DNA of 64,000 bases from Pseudomonas agarici (GTDB taxonomy: Bacteria; Pseudomonadota; Gammaproteobacteria; Pseudomonadales; Pseudomonadaceae), in NCBI RefSeq assembly GCF_900109755.1, contig NZ_FOAR01000004.1:104173-168172 (forward strand), given 5' to 3'. Position 1 is the stretch's first letter, and every line of letters begins with the position of its first letter. A program made the position numbers and the translations under genes. Below, piece after piece: positions 9,134 through 23,089 of this stretch. The notes under the pieces are model-generated. The model saw nothing but the letters and a program-made list of their open reading frames with translations, had not been told where the DNA came from and ran no database searches.

Positions 9134-9838
9134 TCATCGGTCTACCTTGGTAGCGAAAATGCGGCCAATCCAAGACGTCGCACGCCTTGAACGAAGCTCT
9201 TCCACATTCATGAATGTGTATTCTTGATGTTCCCGCGCCTCTTGATCCTTCAGAGTACGTAGGGAAGAAATACTGGTGCGATGGTAAAAAAACATAAAAA
9301 GAGCAATAACTATAAATAAAAAGACAAGCAGTAGCGCTGGCGATCTATAAGCGTGAAAAACTGGGTAAATCAGTATTCCCAAGCCGCCCCCAACAGCGCC
9401 AAGTGCCCAACGATTCTCCTGATTAGGCTCCACGACTTCGACGCGCTGCGAACGTACGACCAGAGAGCTTCTAGGGTTTCGCCATACACATAATAAAAAA
9501 TAAACAATCATGCAGACAGCTAGCGGCATACAGCTGATCAGTATCGACATGCCAAGCCCCAACTTAAACTGCTTGTAAGTCGCGACCAACGCCATTAAAA
9601 ACGCGAACCCAGGCGCAACACTCAAATTCGTAAACAGCCGAAGGCTGGCATATTTACTAAACCTTTCAGTCCGGTACGCGCAATCAACGCACCAGAAAGT
9701 TACCCAAATCACAAATGCCGCGGCGGGAATCGTTAACACACTCGGTACTACACCCGCCGAAAACACAGCCAGCATGGTGAACAAAAACCAAGCTCCCCAT
9801 ATGCTGGCTAAGTATCGATGCGGTTCGACATTGAACAT
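9134..9838 (-). CDS. multi-pass membrane protein, candidate immunity protein
   Basis: A 234-residue inner-membrane protein of no family I recognise. Hydrophobic helices are visible at about residues 14-50 (probably two), 75-95, 98-118, 145-165 and 168-188, and the C terminus is charged and cytoplasmic-looking. Its ATG begins two bases after the stop of the upstream gene, which implies coupled translation, and vgrG follows. A membrane protein directly after a putative secreted effector is typical of immunity to a membrane-acting toxin, so I infer that role. GC is lower than in vgrG. Confidence 0.55.
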   Translation of the reverse strand: MFNVEPHRYLASIWGAWFLFTMLAVFSAGVVPSVLTIPAAAFVIWVTFWCVDCAYRTERFSKYASLRLFTNLSVAPGFAFLMALVATYKQFKLGLGMSILISCMPLAVCMIVYFLLCVWRNPRSSLVVRSQRVEVVEPNQENRWALGAVGGGLGILIYPVFHAYRSPALLLVFLFIVIALFMFFYHRTSISSLRTLKDQEAREHQEYTFMNVEELRSRRATSWIGRIFATKVDR

Positions 9839-9840
9839 TA

Positions 9841-10860
9841 TTAGCCTTTTCCCGTCAGCAAATTACCGAAAGAGGTACCCCACCCGGTTACTTCGTCGCT
9901 CATAACAATCTGTATTGTGAGACCCACACCTAATCCAATCGCGATTATTACTACCGCAGGCGCACTTACGGTCGCACCAATCACTACTCCACTTGCAAAA
10001 ACCAGAGCGTTGGTGGGCTGGCTATAAGCGGTTTTCTCTAAAAAATCCCTACCACTTGTGGAGCTGTGCATATCCATAGCCAGTTGTGGACCGAACGCCA
10101 GAAGCGGGCCGGCGGCGTTACCGACAAGTACCTTCCCAACCCCCCGCTGACCATACAATCCGCCGTCGACATGCGCAGTCGACCTTAACGTTTTGGCTGC
10201 GTTGTATGCTGGGATATGAATCGCATTGCCTGCGACTTTACCGCCCACCCGATAGATACTGGCTTTGGCCGTCGCGGGTATTTCAAAGTATAAGTTACCG
10301 CCTACTCGAATAAGCTTGATCCTGCCACGAAAAGCGCGATGAGCAGAGACACTTCCTGACTTTCCACGGGAGGCCGCCCATTTTTTAAGCTGCGTATTTG
10401 TCGACTTACTAAGATCAAGTAGGTTTTCAACCTTGGTTGCTTTCGAACCTGCATGGAGAATACCTCCCACACTCGCGAGCGTGCCTGGCAGGTTAGCCGT
10501 AGAAAATAGCAGAGGGCCCACGACCGGAATTTTTTCCGCCTTCTCCTTGAGTTCCAAAAACTGTTTTGCTGCGACGTTGGGGGCTTTTTTTAGCTTACCA
10601 AGCAGGGAAATCAGCGTCGTACAGTAGTCTTCGGTTTCTTCAGGAGTCAGCTCAGCTTCTGGAGAGCTGAGCTCTTTGATGAGAAATTCCGCAGCACTCA
10701 GATCGTCAGTGGCATAAGTGCCTGCGATGTCCAAGGATGAGGGGAAGGCCCTAGCGGCAACAACACTTGGCCATGGTAATGACCCTTCGCCCAACAATCC
10801 TTGCTGGGAACCTGTACCCATGGGATCTGCAGCTGTACATGGATAGAGTCCATTACTCAC
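9841..10860 (-). CDS. putative T6SS effector with glycine-rich C-terminal hydrophobic segment
   Basis: I place the start at the GTG at 10860, preceded by a strong GGGAGG site. The open frame extends to 11157, but the extra part looks non-coding. The product is 339 residues. It begins SNGLYPCTAADPMGTGS and has no recognisable enzyme motif. The middle is alpha-helical and basic, and the last about 50 residues contain a long glycine/valine-rich hydrophobic segment (LVFASGVVIGATVSAPAVV onward) that could insert in membranes. It is first in the vgrG operon and directly coupled to a multi-pass membrane protein. I infer a membrane-damaging effector with its immunity partner. The family is unknown to me. 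Confidence 0.5.
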   Translation of the reverse strand: MSNGLYPCTAADPMGTGSQQGLLGEGSLPWPSVVAARAFPSSLDIAGTYATDDLSAAEFLIKELSSPEAELTPEETEDYCTTLISLLGKLKKAPNVAAKQFLELKEKAEKIPVVGPLLFSTANLPGTLASVGGILHAGSKATKVENLLDLSKSTNTQLKKWAASRGKSGSVSAHRAFRGRIKLIRVGGNLYFEIPATAKASIYRVGGKVAGNAIHIPAYNAAKTLRSTAHVDGGLYGQRGVGKVLVGNAAGPLLAFGPQLAMDMHSSTSGRDFLEKTAYSQPTNALVFASGVVIGATVSAPAVVIIAIGLGVGLTIQIVMSDEVTGWGTSFGNLLTGKG

Positions 10861-11413
10861 GACCAACCTCCCTTTATAAGCTGGCTCGATTGCCAAGTGA
10901 CGCCCAGCGATGGCGGTAACACAATGCCATCCAATATCACGAAAGCGTCGAGAAACCAGGATGCCTTGGCGACTGAGCAGAAACGCAGCATGGAGCTGCT
11001 TAGAACTTACGCCGAGCAATACTATTTTCCGACGCAGCGTCAATCCTGCGTTTCGCGCTCCGAGAGCACTGCTAAAAGCCCTGAAATTTCGTAGCACCAA
11101 AACTACAGCAATCGCCTTTGCTAAAGTCCGGCTTAAAGCCAATCGGGATTGCTGCACCTGTCAGAACCGGGTCAGACATGCATAAAGCGTGAAAGTGCCA
11201 TCAGTGTTTCAAAAAAGAGAAACTGGCCGTAATACAGCCAACAGAACAACACACGATGACCACTACACACAGATTCCCAGCGCGCCGAAAATCAGAAAGC
11301 CCAAAAATAGCGGTTACGCGCCCATTTTCGGTTAATATTTTCTGAGTGTTCGGCGCGTATTTTAAGAAAATCTTGGCTCGGTTAAAAAAATCTAGCCAAT
11401 GATAGGGGAAAAA
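10861..11413. other. intergenic region between the vgrG operon and the Fic gene
   Basis: Two diverging genes leave this 550-base gap, which should hold both promoters. On the minus strand a 35-codon frame starts at ATG 11177 but has no ribosome site. Another short frame ends on the TGA overlapping the GTG start at 10860. Neither looks like a real gene, though a decayed small leader gene is possible. The stretch 11310-11395 is AT-rich and has imperfect repeats of the form TCGGTTAAnATTTTC, which may be regulatory. No RNA gene is visible. Confidence 0.4.
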
Positions 11414-12910
11414 ATGGGAAATCTAGTGGGTTACGCCCATTTGATCAATGCGATGGGGCTGAAGGCTATCGGGGTAAAGAAGCCCGCACTCGTTCAACCC
11501 GTCACCCGCATTGAGCGGATCAACGGCGCGCTTGCAGTGCCGCAAGCGGTTGCACCGGAGGCTGGGGATTTTCTCGCCCACATCATCTTTGCGCTCAAAC
11601 ATGAGGGCGTCAATCTCTCTATTTTGGCGCAGGCTCTGCCTCGCATTGAAGGTCAACTCCTTGTCGAGGCCATAACCCAATCCCCCAGCAGTGGCTATCT
11701 GCGCAAAGTCTGCTTCCTCTGGGAAGTCTACTCCGGCGCTTTACTGGACTACACGGACAAGCCTCGGGGCCCCGGCGTCCTCCTTTTTGATCCAGAGCGG
11801 TACATCACTGGCCCATCGGTGCGAAACAACCGATGGCGCGTGGACTTCAATGGGCTGGGGACACTCCAATATTGCGCGACGGTAGAGCGCACGCCCGAGA
11901 TCCAAGCCCTGCTTGAATACGACATTCTAGGGCGTTCGAAAGAGTTCATTGCTTCCTTGCCTAAGGAAATGATGGATCGCGCCATCAACTGGGCGTACCT
12001 GAGCGAGACAGATTCCTCATTTGCGATTGAAAAGGAAGCACCAAGCCAGCAGAAGTCAGAGCGTTTCGTTCAGTTGCTGCGCCAGGCACATGACCGCCAG
12101 CTGCTTACTGAAGACTACTTGGTCTCTCTGCAAAACAATGTAATTTCCCAACCGCTTGAATGGGCGGTGGCCTTCCGGCATAAACAAAACCACCTGACCA
12201 ACTCCTTTCGAGGAGCGGCAGGGGTCACCTATATCCCACCACCACCAGACCTTTGCCGGGATCTGATGTTCGAACTCATGGCCTTCGCAAACCGTGCACC
12301 GTTGGAGCTTGACCCGCTGGTGGCCGCCGGCATTGCCTCATTCGGATTCGTGTTCTTGCATCCCGTCATGGATGGGAATGGCCGACTGTCGCGCTTCTTA
12401 ATACACCAGGCATTGTGCTGCAGCGGTGCGCTGGAGAACGGTTTGTTACTCCCTGTCTCCGTTGCCATGAAGCGAGAGGAGCAACGCTACCTTGAAGCTT
12501 TGCAGAGCTTCTCGAAACCCGCCCGGCAATTCTGGGACGTTCGTTGGATCGATGCCGACAACATGTCGCTTAACTTCACCGGCGACCCTAGCCTCTATCG
12601 CTACTGGGATGCGACTGAATGTGTGGCCTTCACGCTGGAAATGGCCAAGCGGGCATTGGAAATCGAACTGAGGGAAGAAACCGAGTATCTGCAACGATAC
12701 GACACGTTGCTCAAGGTGGTTAATGACAACTACGACGTGCGCGGCAGCCTCTTGAGCAAGCTGATAATGCAGTGCTTAGACCAGAATGGGGTCGTATCAA
12801 AGGGCCGGCGCAAGCAATACAACGGGTATATCCAAGAGGAGGTTTTCGACTTCCTGGAAGGTCACGCCCAGGCCCTTCTGGCTGAAGCCTACGCAGAGCC
12901 CGACGACTAA
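11414..12910 (+). CDS. Fic-domain protein (probable AMP-transferase)
   Basis: A 498-residue protein from ATG 11414, chosen because AGGGGA lies just upstream; an ATG at 11399 is also open. The Fic core is clear: HPVMDGNGRLSR at about residue 316 matches HPFxxGNGRxxR with Val in place of Phe. Upstream, SSFAIEKE resembles the inhibitory (S/T)xxxE(G/N) helix with Lys in the last place. Fic proteins usually transfer AMP from ATP to hydroxyl groups of target proteins. The C-terminal 150 residues could be a helix-turn-helix-like regulatory domain. It stands alone, pointing at glmS, in the Tn7 attachment neighbourhood, and could be accessory cargo. The target is unknown. Confidence 0.85.
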   Translation: MGNLVGYAHLINAMGLKAIGVKKPALVQPVTRIERINGALAVPQAVAPEAGDFLAHIIFALKHEGVNLSILAQALPRIEGQLLVEAITQSPSSGYLRKVCFLWEVYSGALLDYTDKPRGPGVLLFDPERYITGPSVRNNRWRVDFNGLGTLQYCATVERTPEIQALLEYDILGRSKEFIASLPKEMMDRAINWAYLSETDSSFAIEKEAPSQQKSERFVQLLRQAHDRQLLTEDYLVSLQNNVISQPLEWAVAFRHKQNHLTNSFRGAAGVTYIPPPPDLCRDLMFELMAFANRAPLELDPLVAAGIASFGFVFLHPVMDGNGRLSRFLIHQALCCSGALENGLLLPVSVAMKREEQRYLEALQSFSKPARQFWDVRWIDADNMSLNFTGDPSLYRYWDATECVAFTLEMAKRALEIELREETEYLQRYDTLLKVVNDNYDVRGSLLSKLIMQCLDQNGVVSKGRRKQYNGYIQEEVFDFLEGHAQALLAEAYAEPDD

Positions 12911-13194
12911 TAGTCTAGCGACTGGGGCGGTTGAATGACCGGTGGCAGATCCCTTGGGTGAAGCCATGTCCATCTCAGTCCCGCCATCTCCACTAGCTAT
13001 TAGGCGGCCCAACCTTTCAAGCTCCTCAGCTTTGAAAAGGCCCAAAGCGTGCGGTCGTTCACCCACGTGGCCATCACTGGAATACCTCAAGTCTGTAACA
13101 GGCGCGGATCAAAGCAATCAGCAGCCTGCGACAGACTCCATTTATTCCCGACAGACTTTATTTCATAGCTCAACACCATCAACTTAAACCACCA
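12911..13194. other. glmS downstream flank (attTn7 side) with ACAGACT repeats
   Basis: The short gap between the Fic gene and the glmS stop codon contains the position where Tn7 normally inserts, about 25 bases beyond the glmS stop. It has two direct copies of CGACAGACT exactly 20 bases apart (13129-13137, 13149-13157) and an inverted AGTCTGT at 13090-13096. No convincing gene is present; frames here are open by chance. The repeats recall transposase-binding ends but are short. Confidence 0.35.
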
Positions 13195-15030
<1,836 letters not shown>

Positions 15031-15040
15031 GCTCTCTCTC

Positions 15041-15808
15041 CTAGCTGACAGCCGCGCAAATCAAATGTATCCCGCGGGCCTGAATCTGTTCGCGTGCCTC
15101 CAGCGGCAAGCGTTCATCAGTAATAAGGGTATGGACGCTGCTCCAGGGCAGTTCCAGGTTGGGTATGCGCCGGCCGATCTTGTCAGCCTCGACCATCACC
15201 ACCACTTCTCGAGCAACCTGAGCCATGACCCGGCTCAAGCCGAGCAACTCGTTGAAGGTGGTGGTACCGCGTTGCAGATCGATGCCGTCAGCACCGATAA
15301 ATAGCTGGTCAAAGTCGTAGGAACGCAGCACCTGTTCGGCGACCTGGCCCTGGAACGACTCGGAATGCGGGTCCCAGGTGCCGCCGGTCATCAACAACAC
15401 GGGCTCGTGTTCCAGCTCGCTCAAGGCGCGGGCAACATGCAGGGAATTGGTCATCACCACCAGGCCGGGCTGCCGGCCCAGTTCAGGAATCATCGCGGCG
15501 GTGGTGCTGCCGCTGTCGATGATGATCCGTGCGTGTTCGCGTAGGCACCCGACTGCGGCCCGAGCAATCGCTTGCTTGTGCTTCGAAACCGACTGGCCGG
15601 GATCGCCGACCAGTTCATGGGGCATACTGATCGCACCGCCATAGCGGCGCAGTAGCAAACCATTGCTTTCGAGGGCAGCCAGATCCTTGCGCACCGTAAC
15701 CTCGGAAGTTTCGAAGCGCCTGGCCAGTTCGTCCACGCTCACTTCGCCTTGCTCATTGAGCAAGGCGAGGATGCCGTGGCGACGTTGAGGGGTGTTGCGT
15801 TTCGACAT
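15041..15808 (-). CDS. DeoR-family transcriptional regulator of amino-sugar genes
   Basis: A 255-residue regulator. The N-terminal DeoR helix-turn-helix ([20 protein letters not shown], then [20 protein letters not shown]) is at about residues 8-58. A sugar-phosphate-binding DeoRC domain follows, with [15 protein letters not shown] and a later GADGID motif. It lies 10 bases upstream of glmS and downstream of glmU, so it probably senses an amino-sugar phosphate and controls glmS, perhaps with itself. Two TTTCGA-type half-sites lie just upstream of its start. This position is conserved in Pseudomonas as I know it. Confidence 0.88.
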   Translation of the reverse strand: MSKRNTPQRRHGILALLNEQGEVSVDELARRFETSEVTVRKDLAALESNGLLLRRYGGAISMPHELVGDPGQSVSKHKQAIARAAVGCLREHARIIIDSGSTTAAMIPELGRQPGLVVMTNSLHVARALSELEHEPVLLMTGGTWDPHSESFQGQVAEQVLRSYDFDQLFIGADGIDLQRGTTTFNELLGLSRVMAQVAREVVVMVEADKIGRRIPNLELPWSSVHTLITDERLPLEAREQIQARGIHLICAAVS

Positions 15809-15818
15809 GACGGCTTAA

Positions 15819-15870
15819 GTTTCGATTCGAAAGATAATAAATGCAATCAAAACCTGAAATCGAAACTTCG
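15819..15870. promoter_or_regulatory. candidate DeoR-type operator between glmU and the regulator gene
   Basis: The glmU-deoR gap has a near-perfect palindrome TTTCGATTCGAAA at 15820-15832 and a second half-site GAAATCGAAA near 15855-15864. DeoR-family repressors of the GlpR type often bind repeated TTTCG(n)TTCGAAA elements, so this may be an autoregulatory operator. A small hairpin (CTTCG-CGAAG) and a DnaA-box-like TGTGGATAA (about 15895-15903) follow toward glmU. Confidence 0.45.
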
Positions 15871-15905
15871 TCAAGCGAAGCTTTGCCAAAAAAGCTGTGG
15901 ATAAC

Positions 15906-17273
15906 TCAGCTTTTGTTGATCTTCACTGGCCGTTGCCAGCCGTCGATATTGCGCTGACGCGCACGGGCCACGGCCAGTTGCCCTTCACCAACGCTCTGAT
16001 TGATGGTCGAGCCCGCCGCCGTGCTGGCGCCGTTGGAGATATCCACAGGCGCTACCAGGGAGTTGTTGGAGCCGATAAAGACGTCTTCACCCAACACCGT
16101 CTGGTGCTTGTTGGCCCCGTCATAGTTGCAGGTGATGGTGCCAGCGCCGATATTGGTCCGTGCGCCAATCCGCGCATCGCCCAGGTAGGTGAGGTGACCC
16201 GCCTTGGCATCGTCGGCCAGGTGCGCGTTCTTCAACTCGACGAAGTTACCCACATGGGCTCGGGCTCCGAGCACACTGCCAGGGCGCAGGCGGGCAAACG
16301 GACCGGCATCGCTGCCTTCGCCCAAAATCGCACCGTCGAGGTGGCTGTTGGCTTTGACCGTCACGCCTCTGCGCAGCGTGGTGTCCTTGATCACACAGTT
16401 GGGACCGATCACCACATCGTCCTCGATTACCACGCGACCTTCGAGGATCACGTTGATGTCGATCAGGATATCGCGACCCACGCTGACTTCGCCGCGCACA
16501 TCGAAGCGCGCCGGGTCACGCAGGGTCACGCCCTGAGCCATCAGACGCAACGCCGCGCGTTTCTGGTAGTGACGCTCGAGCTCGGCCAGTTGTTTACGGT
16601 CGTTGGCGCCCTGCACTTCCATGGCGTCGTAAGGTTGCTCGGTTTCCACTACCAGACCATCGCCGACCGCCATCGCGATCACGTCGGTCAGGTAGTACTC
16701 ACCCTGAGCGTTGTGGTTCGACAGGCGGCTCATCCAGCCGCCGAGACGTTGGGACGGTAACGCGAGGATGCCGGTATTGCCTTCGGTGATCGCCCGCTGC
16801 GCCTCATTGGTATCCTTCTGCTCGACGATCGCACAGGCCTTGCCCTGGGCGTTGCGCACGATACGGCCATAACCGGTGGGGTCCGCCAGTTCGACAGTCA
16901 ACAGCGCCACTTGGTCAGGCGTGGCGTGCTGCAGCAGGCGTTGCAGGGTGTCCACTTCGATCAACGGGACGTCGCCGTAGAGCACCAACACCGTGTCTCC
17001 GGTGATAAAGGGCACAGCCTGGGCCACCGCGTGGCCGGTTCCCAGTTGCTTGTCCTGCAACACGAAGTTCAGGTCATCGGCCGCCAGCCGTTCGCGCACC
17101 TGGTCAGCGCCATGGCCGATGACCACGTGAATGCGTTGTGGATTCAGTTGCCGGGCGCTGTGGATAACATGCCCCAGCATCGAATGGCCAGCTACGGGGT
17201 GAAGAACCTTCGGTAATGCCGAACGCATGCGGGTGCCTTGACCTGCGGCGAGGATAACGATTTCGAGAGACAT
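15906..17273 (-). CDS. glmU: bifunctional GlmU: GlcN-1-P acetyltransferase / GlcNAc-1-P uridyltransferase
   Basis: A 455-residue enzyme catalysing the last two steps to UDP-GlcNAc. The N-terminal nucleotidyltransferase has [19 protein letters not shown] with the GxGTRM loop at about residues 8-23. The C-terminal half is a left-handed beta-helix acetyltransferase with hexapeptide repeats and the motif [17 protein letters not shown]. Length is normal. It lies between the atp operon terminator and the DeoR-type gene, on the same strand as glmS, which makes the product it uses after GlmM. Confidence 0.98.
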   Translation of the reverse strand: MSLEIVILAAGQGTRMRSALPKVLHPVAGHSMLGHVIHSARQLNPQRIHVVIGHGADQVRERLAADDLNFVLQDKQLGTGHAVAQAVPFITGDTVLVLYGDVPLIEVDTLQRLLQHATPDQVALLTVELADPTGYGRIVRNAQGKACAIVEQKDTNEAQRAITEGNTGILALPSQRLGGWMSRLSNHNAQGEYYLTDVIAMAVGDGLVVETEQPYDAMEVQGANDRKQLAELERHYQKRAALRLMAQGVTLRDPARFDVRGEVSVGRDILIDINVILEGRVVIEDDVVIGPNCVIKDTTLRRGVTVKANSHLDGAILGEGSDAGPFARLRPGSVLGARAHVGNFVELKNAHLADDAKAGHLTYLGDARIGARTNIGAGTITCNYDGANKHQTVLGEDVFIGSNNSLVAPVDISNGASTAAGSTINQSVGEGQLAVARARQRNIDGWQRPVKINKS

Positions 17274-17333
17274 GACTGGCTACCAATCCTAGGTGGTCAG
17301 CGGCTGCGACCAGGTGATGAACATCGGAAAAGA

Positions 17334-17361
17334 AAAAAGGGTAGCCGAGGCTACCCTTTTT
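17334..17361. terminator. terminator after atpC (bidirectional by sequence)
   Basis: A 13-bp stem AAAAAGGGTAGCC / GGCTACCCTTTTT with a two-base loop, flanked by A and T runs, between atpC and glmU. It ends the atp operon. Confidence 0.9.
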
Positions 17362-17387
17362 AATCAATCACACAAACAAGCGGCGGC

Positions 17388-17813
17388 TTAACCACCAAAC
17401 TTCTTGCGGATCTGCTGGACGGTGCGCAGCTGGGCTGCGGCCTCGGCCAGACGTGCAGCGGCGGAACCGTAGTCGAAGTCCGCGCCTTTTTCATTCAGGG
17501 CCTTCTCGGCAGCCTTGACGGCTTCCTGAGCGGAGGCTTCGTCCAGGTCGGCAGCACGTTGCACGGTGTCGGCAAGAACCTTGACCATGTTCGGCTGAAC
17601 CTCGAGGAACCCACCGGAGATGTAGAACACCTCAGCTTCCCCGCCCTGCTTGATCAAGCGGATCGGGCCCGGCTTGAGATGGGTGATCAGCGGCGCGTGG
17701 CCCAGGGCAATACCCAGGTCACCGAGCGCACCGTGTGCAATCACCATCTCGACCAGGCCAGAGAAGATTTCTCCTTCCGCACTGACGATATCGCAATGGA
17801 CTGTCATAGCCAT
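17388..17813 (-). CDS. atpC: F1 ATP synthase epsilon subunit
   Basis: A 141-residue epsilon subunit of the F1 central stalk, which couples rotor and catalytic head and inhibits ATP hydrolysis. It has the typical N-terminal beta-sandwich ([20 protein letters not shown]) with [13 protein letters not shown], and a two-helix C terminus rich in Ala and charged residues. It is the last gene of the atp operon and is followed by a strong terminator. Confidence 0.97.
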   Translation of the reverse strand: MAMTVHCDIVSAEGEIFSGLVEMVIAHGALGDLGIALGHAPLITHLKPGPIRLIKQGGEAEVFYISGGFLEVQPNMVKVLADTVQRAADLDEASAQEAVKAAEKALNEKGADFDYGSAAARLAEAAAQLRTVQQIRKKFGG

Positions 17814-17858
17814 CTGATTGCCTCAACCTAAATTAGCGCCCGTTGCCGGGCGCCGGGA

Positions 17859-19262
<1,404 letters not shown>

Positions 19263-20123
19263 TTAAACCGCGGCAGCGCCGCCGACGATTTCCGAGATCT
19301 CTTGGGTGATCGCAGCCTGACGCGCCTTGTTGTAGATCAGTTGCAAATCGCTGATCAAATCACCGGCGTTGTCGGTAGCGTTCTTCATCGCGATCATCCG
19401 CGCAGCTTGTTCGGCCGCGTTGTTCTCGACCACCGCCTGGTACACCTGCGACTCCACGTAGCGCACCATCAGGCTGTCAAGCAGCTCTTTGGCGTCCGGT
19501 TCGTAGAGATAGTCCCAGTGGTGCTTGAGTTCTTGATCCGGGGTTGCCACCAGTGGAATCAACTGCTCCACGGTAGGCTGCTGGGTCATGGTGTTGATGA
19601 ACTTGTTGGACACCACGGACAGACGATCAATACGGCCATCCAAGTAGGCATCCAGCATCACCTTGACGCTGCCGATCAGGTCATTGATCGACGGCTCTTC
19701 ACCCAGGTGGCTGATAGCGGCAACGACGTTACCGCCGAAGTTGCGGAAAAACGCCGCCCCCTTGCTACCCACCACACACAGATCAATCTCGACGCCGTTT
19801 TCGCGGTTTACCGCCATGTCCTTGACCAGGGCCTTGAACAGGTTGGTGTTCAAGCCACCGCACAAACCACGGTCACTGCTTACCACGACGTAACCGACAC
19901 GCTTGATTTCGCGGTCGATCATGAACGGGTGGCGGTATTCCGGGTTGGCGTTGGCCAGATGCCCAATTACCTGGCGGATACGCTCCGCATAAGGACGGCT
20001 AGCCGCCATGCGCATTTGTGCCTTGCGCATTTTGCTGACCGCCACTTTTTCCATGGCGCTGGTAATTTTTTGCGTGCTTTTGATGCTCGCAATCTTACTG
20101 CGAATCTCTTTTGCGCCTGCCAT
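19263..20123 (-). CDS. atpG: F1 ATP synthase gamma subunit
   Basis: A 286-residue gamma subunit, the rotating shaft of F1. The N terminus [20 protein letters not shown] and the C-terminal [10 protein letters not shown](S)DL segment with its long helix are hallmarks. [11 protein letters not shown] is also conserved. Position between atpA and atpD is canonical and the length is normal. Confidence 0.98.
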   Translation of the reverse strand: MAGAKEIRSKIASIKSTQKITSAMEKVAVSKMRKAQMRMAASRPYAERIRQVIGHLANANPEYRHPFMIDREIKRVGYVVVSSDRGLCGGLNTNLFKALVKDMAVNRENGVEIDLCVVGSKGAAFFRNFGGNVVAAISHLGEEPSINDLIGSVKVMLDAYLDGRIDRLSVVSNKFINTMTQQPTVEQLIPLVATPDQELKHHWDYLYEPDAKELLDSLMVRYVESQVYQAVVENNAAEQAARMIAMKNATDNAGDLISDLQLIYNKARQAAITQEISEIVGGAAAV

Positions 20124-20173
20124 GTAACACCTATCAGGTTAGCAAGCGGGAGCCTTGCGGCTCCCGCTGCGGC

Positions 20174-21718
20174 TTACCAGGTTTGGGTGGCCTTGAACTT
20201 CTCGATACCGGCTTTCATGCCAGCGTCGATTTCGTCATTGAAGTCACCCTTCACGTTGATCTTGGCCATCAAATCGGCGTGATCGCGGTTGAAGTAAGCA
20301 ATCAGCGCTTGTTCAAAGCTGCCGACCTTGGCGATTTCGATGTCAGTCAGGAACCCACGCTCAGCGGCATACAGCGACAGCGCCATGTCAGCGATCGACA
20401 TTGGTGCGTATTGCTTCTGCTTCATCAGCTCGGTAACGCGCTGACCATGCTCAAGTTGCTTGCGGGTCGCTTCGTCCAGGTCAGAAGCGAACTGGGCGAA
20501 TGCCGCCAGTTCACGGTACTGGGCCAGGGCGGTACGGATACCACCGGACAGCTTCTTGATGATCTTGGTCTGGGCGGCGCCCCCTACACGGGATACCGAA
20601 ACACCGGCGTTCACAGCAGGACGGATCCCGGAGTTGAACATGGCCGATTCCAGGAAGATCTGACCGTCGGTGATGGAAATCACGTTGGTCGGAACGAACG
20701 CGGAAACGTCGCCAGCCTGGGTTTCGATGATCGGCAGAGCGGTCAGGGAACCGGTTTTGCCAGTCACCGCGCCATTGGTGAACTTCTCGACGTACTCTTC
20801 CGAGACGCGGGATGCACGCTCCAGCAGACGGGAGTGGAGATAGAACACGTCGCCTGGGTAGGCTTCACGGCCTGGTGGACGGCGCAGCAGCAGGGAAATC
20901 TGGCGGTAGGCCACTGCTTGCTTGGACAGATCGTCATAAACGATCAGCGCGTCTTCACCGCGGTCGCGGAAGAACTCGCCCATGGTGCAACCGGAGTACG
21001 GTGCCAGGAACTGCAGCGCGGGAGATTCGGAAGCACTGGCGGCCACGATGATGGTGTTGGCCAGGGCGCCGTTTTCTTCCAGCTTGCGAACCACGTTGGC
21101 GATGGTCGATTGCTTCTGACCGATCGCTACGTAAACGCAGAAGATGCCGCTGTCTTTCTGGTTGATGATCGCGTCGATCGCCAAAGCGGTCTTACCGATC
21201 TGACGGTCACCGATGATCAGCTCACGCTGGCCACGGCCCACCGGGATCATCGCATCGACAGCCTTGTAGCCGGTCTGTACAGGCTGGTCTACCGACTTAC
21301 GCCAGATCACGCCTGGAGCCACTTTCTCGACCGCGTCGGTCTCGGTGTTGTTCAGCGGACCTTTGCCGTCAACCGGGTTACCCAGTGCGTCGACAACGCG
21401 ACCCAGCAGTTCCTTACCCACCGGAACTTCGAGAATGCGGCCGGTACACTTGGCACTCATGCCTTCAGCCAGACTGGTGTACGCGCCTAATACCACGGCA
21501 CCTACGGAGTCTTGCTCAAGGTTGAGGGCCATACCGTAGACGCCGCCCGGAAACTCGATCATCTCGCCGTACATGACGTCGGCTAGACCGTGAATCCGCA
21601 CGATACCGTCAGATACGCTGACGACAGTGCCTTCGTTACGGGCTTGGGAGGTCACATCGAGTTTGTCGATGCGGCCCTTGATAATTTCACTTATTTCGGA
21701 AGGATTGAGTTGCTGCAT
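20174..21718 (-). CDS. atpA: F1 ATP synthase alpha subunit
   Basis: A 514-residue alpha subunit with the non-catalytic nucleotide site. The Walker A loop GDRQIGKT is at residues 170-177, and the family signature with [20 protein letters not shown] is present. The N terminus [17 protein letters not shown] is typical and binds the delta subunit. It lies 22 bases after atpH in the operon. Confidence 0.98.
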   Translation of the reverse strand: MQQLNPSEISEIIKGRIDKLDVTSQARNEGTVVSVSDGIVRIHGLADVMYGEMIEFPGGVYGMALNLEQDSVGAVVLGAYTSLAEGMSAKCTGRILEVPVGKELLGRVVDALGNPVDGKGPLNNTETDAVEKVAPGVIWRKSVDQPVQTGYKAVDAMIPVGRGQRELIIGDRQIGKTALAIDAIINQKDSGIFCVYVAIGQKQSTIANVVRKLEENGALANTIIVAASASESPALQFLAPYSGCTMGEFFRDRGEDALIVYDDLSKQAVAYRQISLLLRRPPGREAYPGDVFYLHSRLLERASRVSEEYVEKFTNGAVTGKTGSLTALPIIETQAGDVSAFVPTNVISITDGQIFLESAMFNSGIRPAVNAGVSVSRVGGAAQTKIIKKLSGGIRTALAQYRELAAFAQFASDLDEATRKQLEHGQRVTELMKQKQYAPMSIADMALSLYAAERGFLTDIEIAKVGSFEQALIAYFNRDHADLMAKINVKGDFNDEIDAGMKAGIEKFKATQTW

Positions 21719-21739
21719 TGCTCTGCTGCCCCTTCAAAC

Positions 21740-22276
21740 TCAAGATTTCAATGCTTCGGCCAATTTCGCGAGTTTGCCGCGAACTGAGCCATCGATAACC
21801 AGGTCGCCGGCGCGAATGACAACACCCCCGATAAGGGATGAGTCTTCCGCAACTTGCAGGCGCACTTCCCGGTCGAGTCGTGCACTGAGAACCTTGGCGA
21901 GTTTGTCTTGCTGTTCTTGGTTCAATGCAAAAGCACTGGTGACTTCCACGTCTACCGATTTCTCTTGCTCGGCCTTGTACAGGTCGAACAGAGCGGCAAT
22001 CTCCGGCAACAGCGGGAGACGGTCGTTTTCGGCAACGACATGGATGAAATTCTGTGCCTTGGCATCGAACTTGTCGCCACACACGTCAATAAACGTGGTG
22101 GCCTTGTCTGCGCTCGTCAGTCGCGGGGCCTTGAGCACGCGCCGCATGGTGTCGTCTTGCGACACCTTAGCGGCCAGGCCGAGCATGGCTGACCAATGGG
22201 CCAGTTGCTGGTGGGCCTGAGCGTGCTCGAAGGCCGCCTTAGCGTAAGGTCGGGCCAACGTGGTCAGTTCTGCCAT
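21740..22276 (-). CDS. atpH: F1 ATP synthase delta subunit
   Basis: A 178-residue delta subunit joining the top of F1 to the peripheral stalk. The conserved opening ([15 protein letters not shown]) and the C-terminal signature ([20 protein letters not shown]) are visible. It is soluble, of standard length, and placed between atpF and atpA. Confidence 0.97.
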   Translation of the reverse strand: MAELTTLARPYAKAAFEHAQAHQQLAHWSAMLGLAAKVSQDDTMRRVLKAPRLTSADKATTFIDVCGDKFDAKAQNFIHVVAENDRLPLLPEIAALFDLYKAEQEKSVDVEVTSAFALNQEQQDKLAKVLSARLDREVRLQVAEDSSLIGGVVIRAGDLVIDGSVRGKLAKLAEALKS

Positions 22277-22288
22277 GATCGCCCTCGC

Positions 22289-22759
22289 TTAAATTTCAGC
22301 AGCCAGTTTGTTAACCAGCTCCGCGTGCGCGTTTTGATCGATTGTGGCACCCAGGATCTTCTCGGCACCGCCAACGGCCAGGCTACCCAGTTGGGCGCGC
22401 AGCACGTCTTTGACGCTGTTCAGTTCCTGCTCGATCTCGGCATGAGCCGAAGCCTTCACGCGTTCAGCTTCGACGCGGGCTTTATCAACAGCCTCTTCGA
22501 CGATCTGGTTACCGCGTTTCTTCGCTTGCTCAATGATCTCGGCTGCCTGTGCTTTTGCTTCGCGCAGTTGATGACCCGCTTTCTCTTGGGCCAACTCCAG
22601 GTCGCGAGCTGCACGGCTGGCAGCGTCCAATCCATCCGCGATCTTCTTCTGACGTTCGTGCAAAGCCGCGATGACCGGAGGCCACACGAACTTCATGCAA
22701 AACAGTACAAAAATGAAGAACGCAACGGACTGGCCAATCAGGGTTGCATTAATGTTCAC
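22289..22759 (-). CDS. atpF: Fo ATP synthase b subunit
   Basis: A 156-residue peripheral-stalk subunit. One N-terminal membrane helix (about residues 5-25) is followed by a long, highly charged alanine-rich coiled coil, as in all b subunits. It dimerises and holds F1 still while the rotor turns. It lies 12 bases from atpH and downstream of atpE. Confidence 0.97.
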   Translation of the reverse strand: MNINATLIGQSVAFFIFVLFCMKFVWPPVIAALHERQKKIADGLDAASRAARDLELAQEKAGHQLREAKAQAAEIIEQAKKRGNQIVEEAVDKARVEAERVKASAHAEIEQELNSVKDVLRAQLGSLAVGGAEKILGATIDQNAHAELVNKLAAEI

Positions 22760-22816
22760 GCCAACACCTCGCTCGTTCGTTGTCCATCACACCAATCAAC
22801 TCGAAAACTCGAGTGA

Positions 22817-23089
<273 letters not shown>

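Noticed and set aside
10861..11157. N-terminal extension of the effector frame
   Set aside because: No ribosome site at 11157, odd composition, and a strong GGGAGG site precedes the GTG at 10860.
20111..21490. 459-codon plus-strand open frame opposite atpA
   Set aside because: Shadow of atpA with no recognisable domain or ribosome site.
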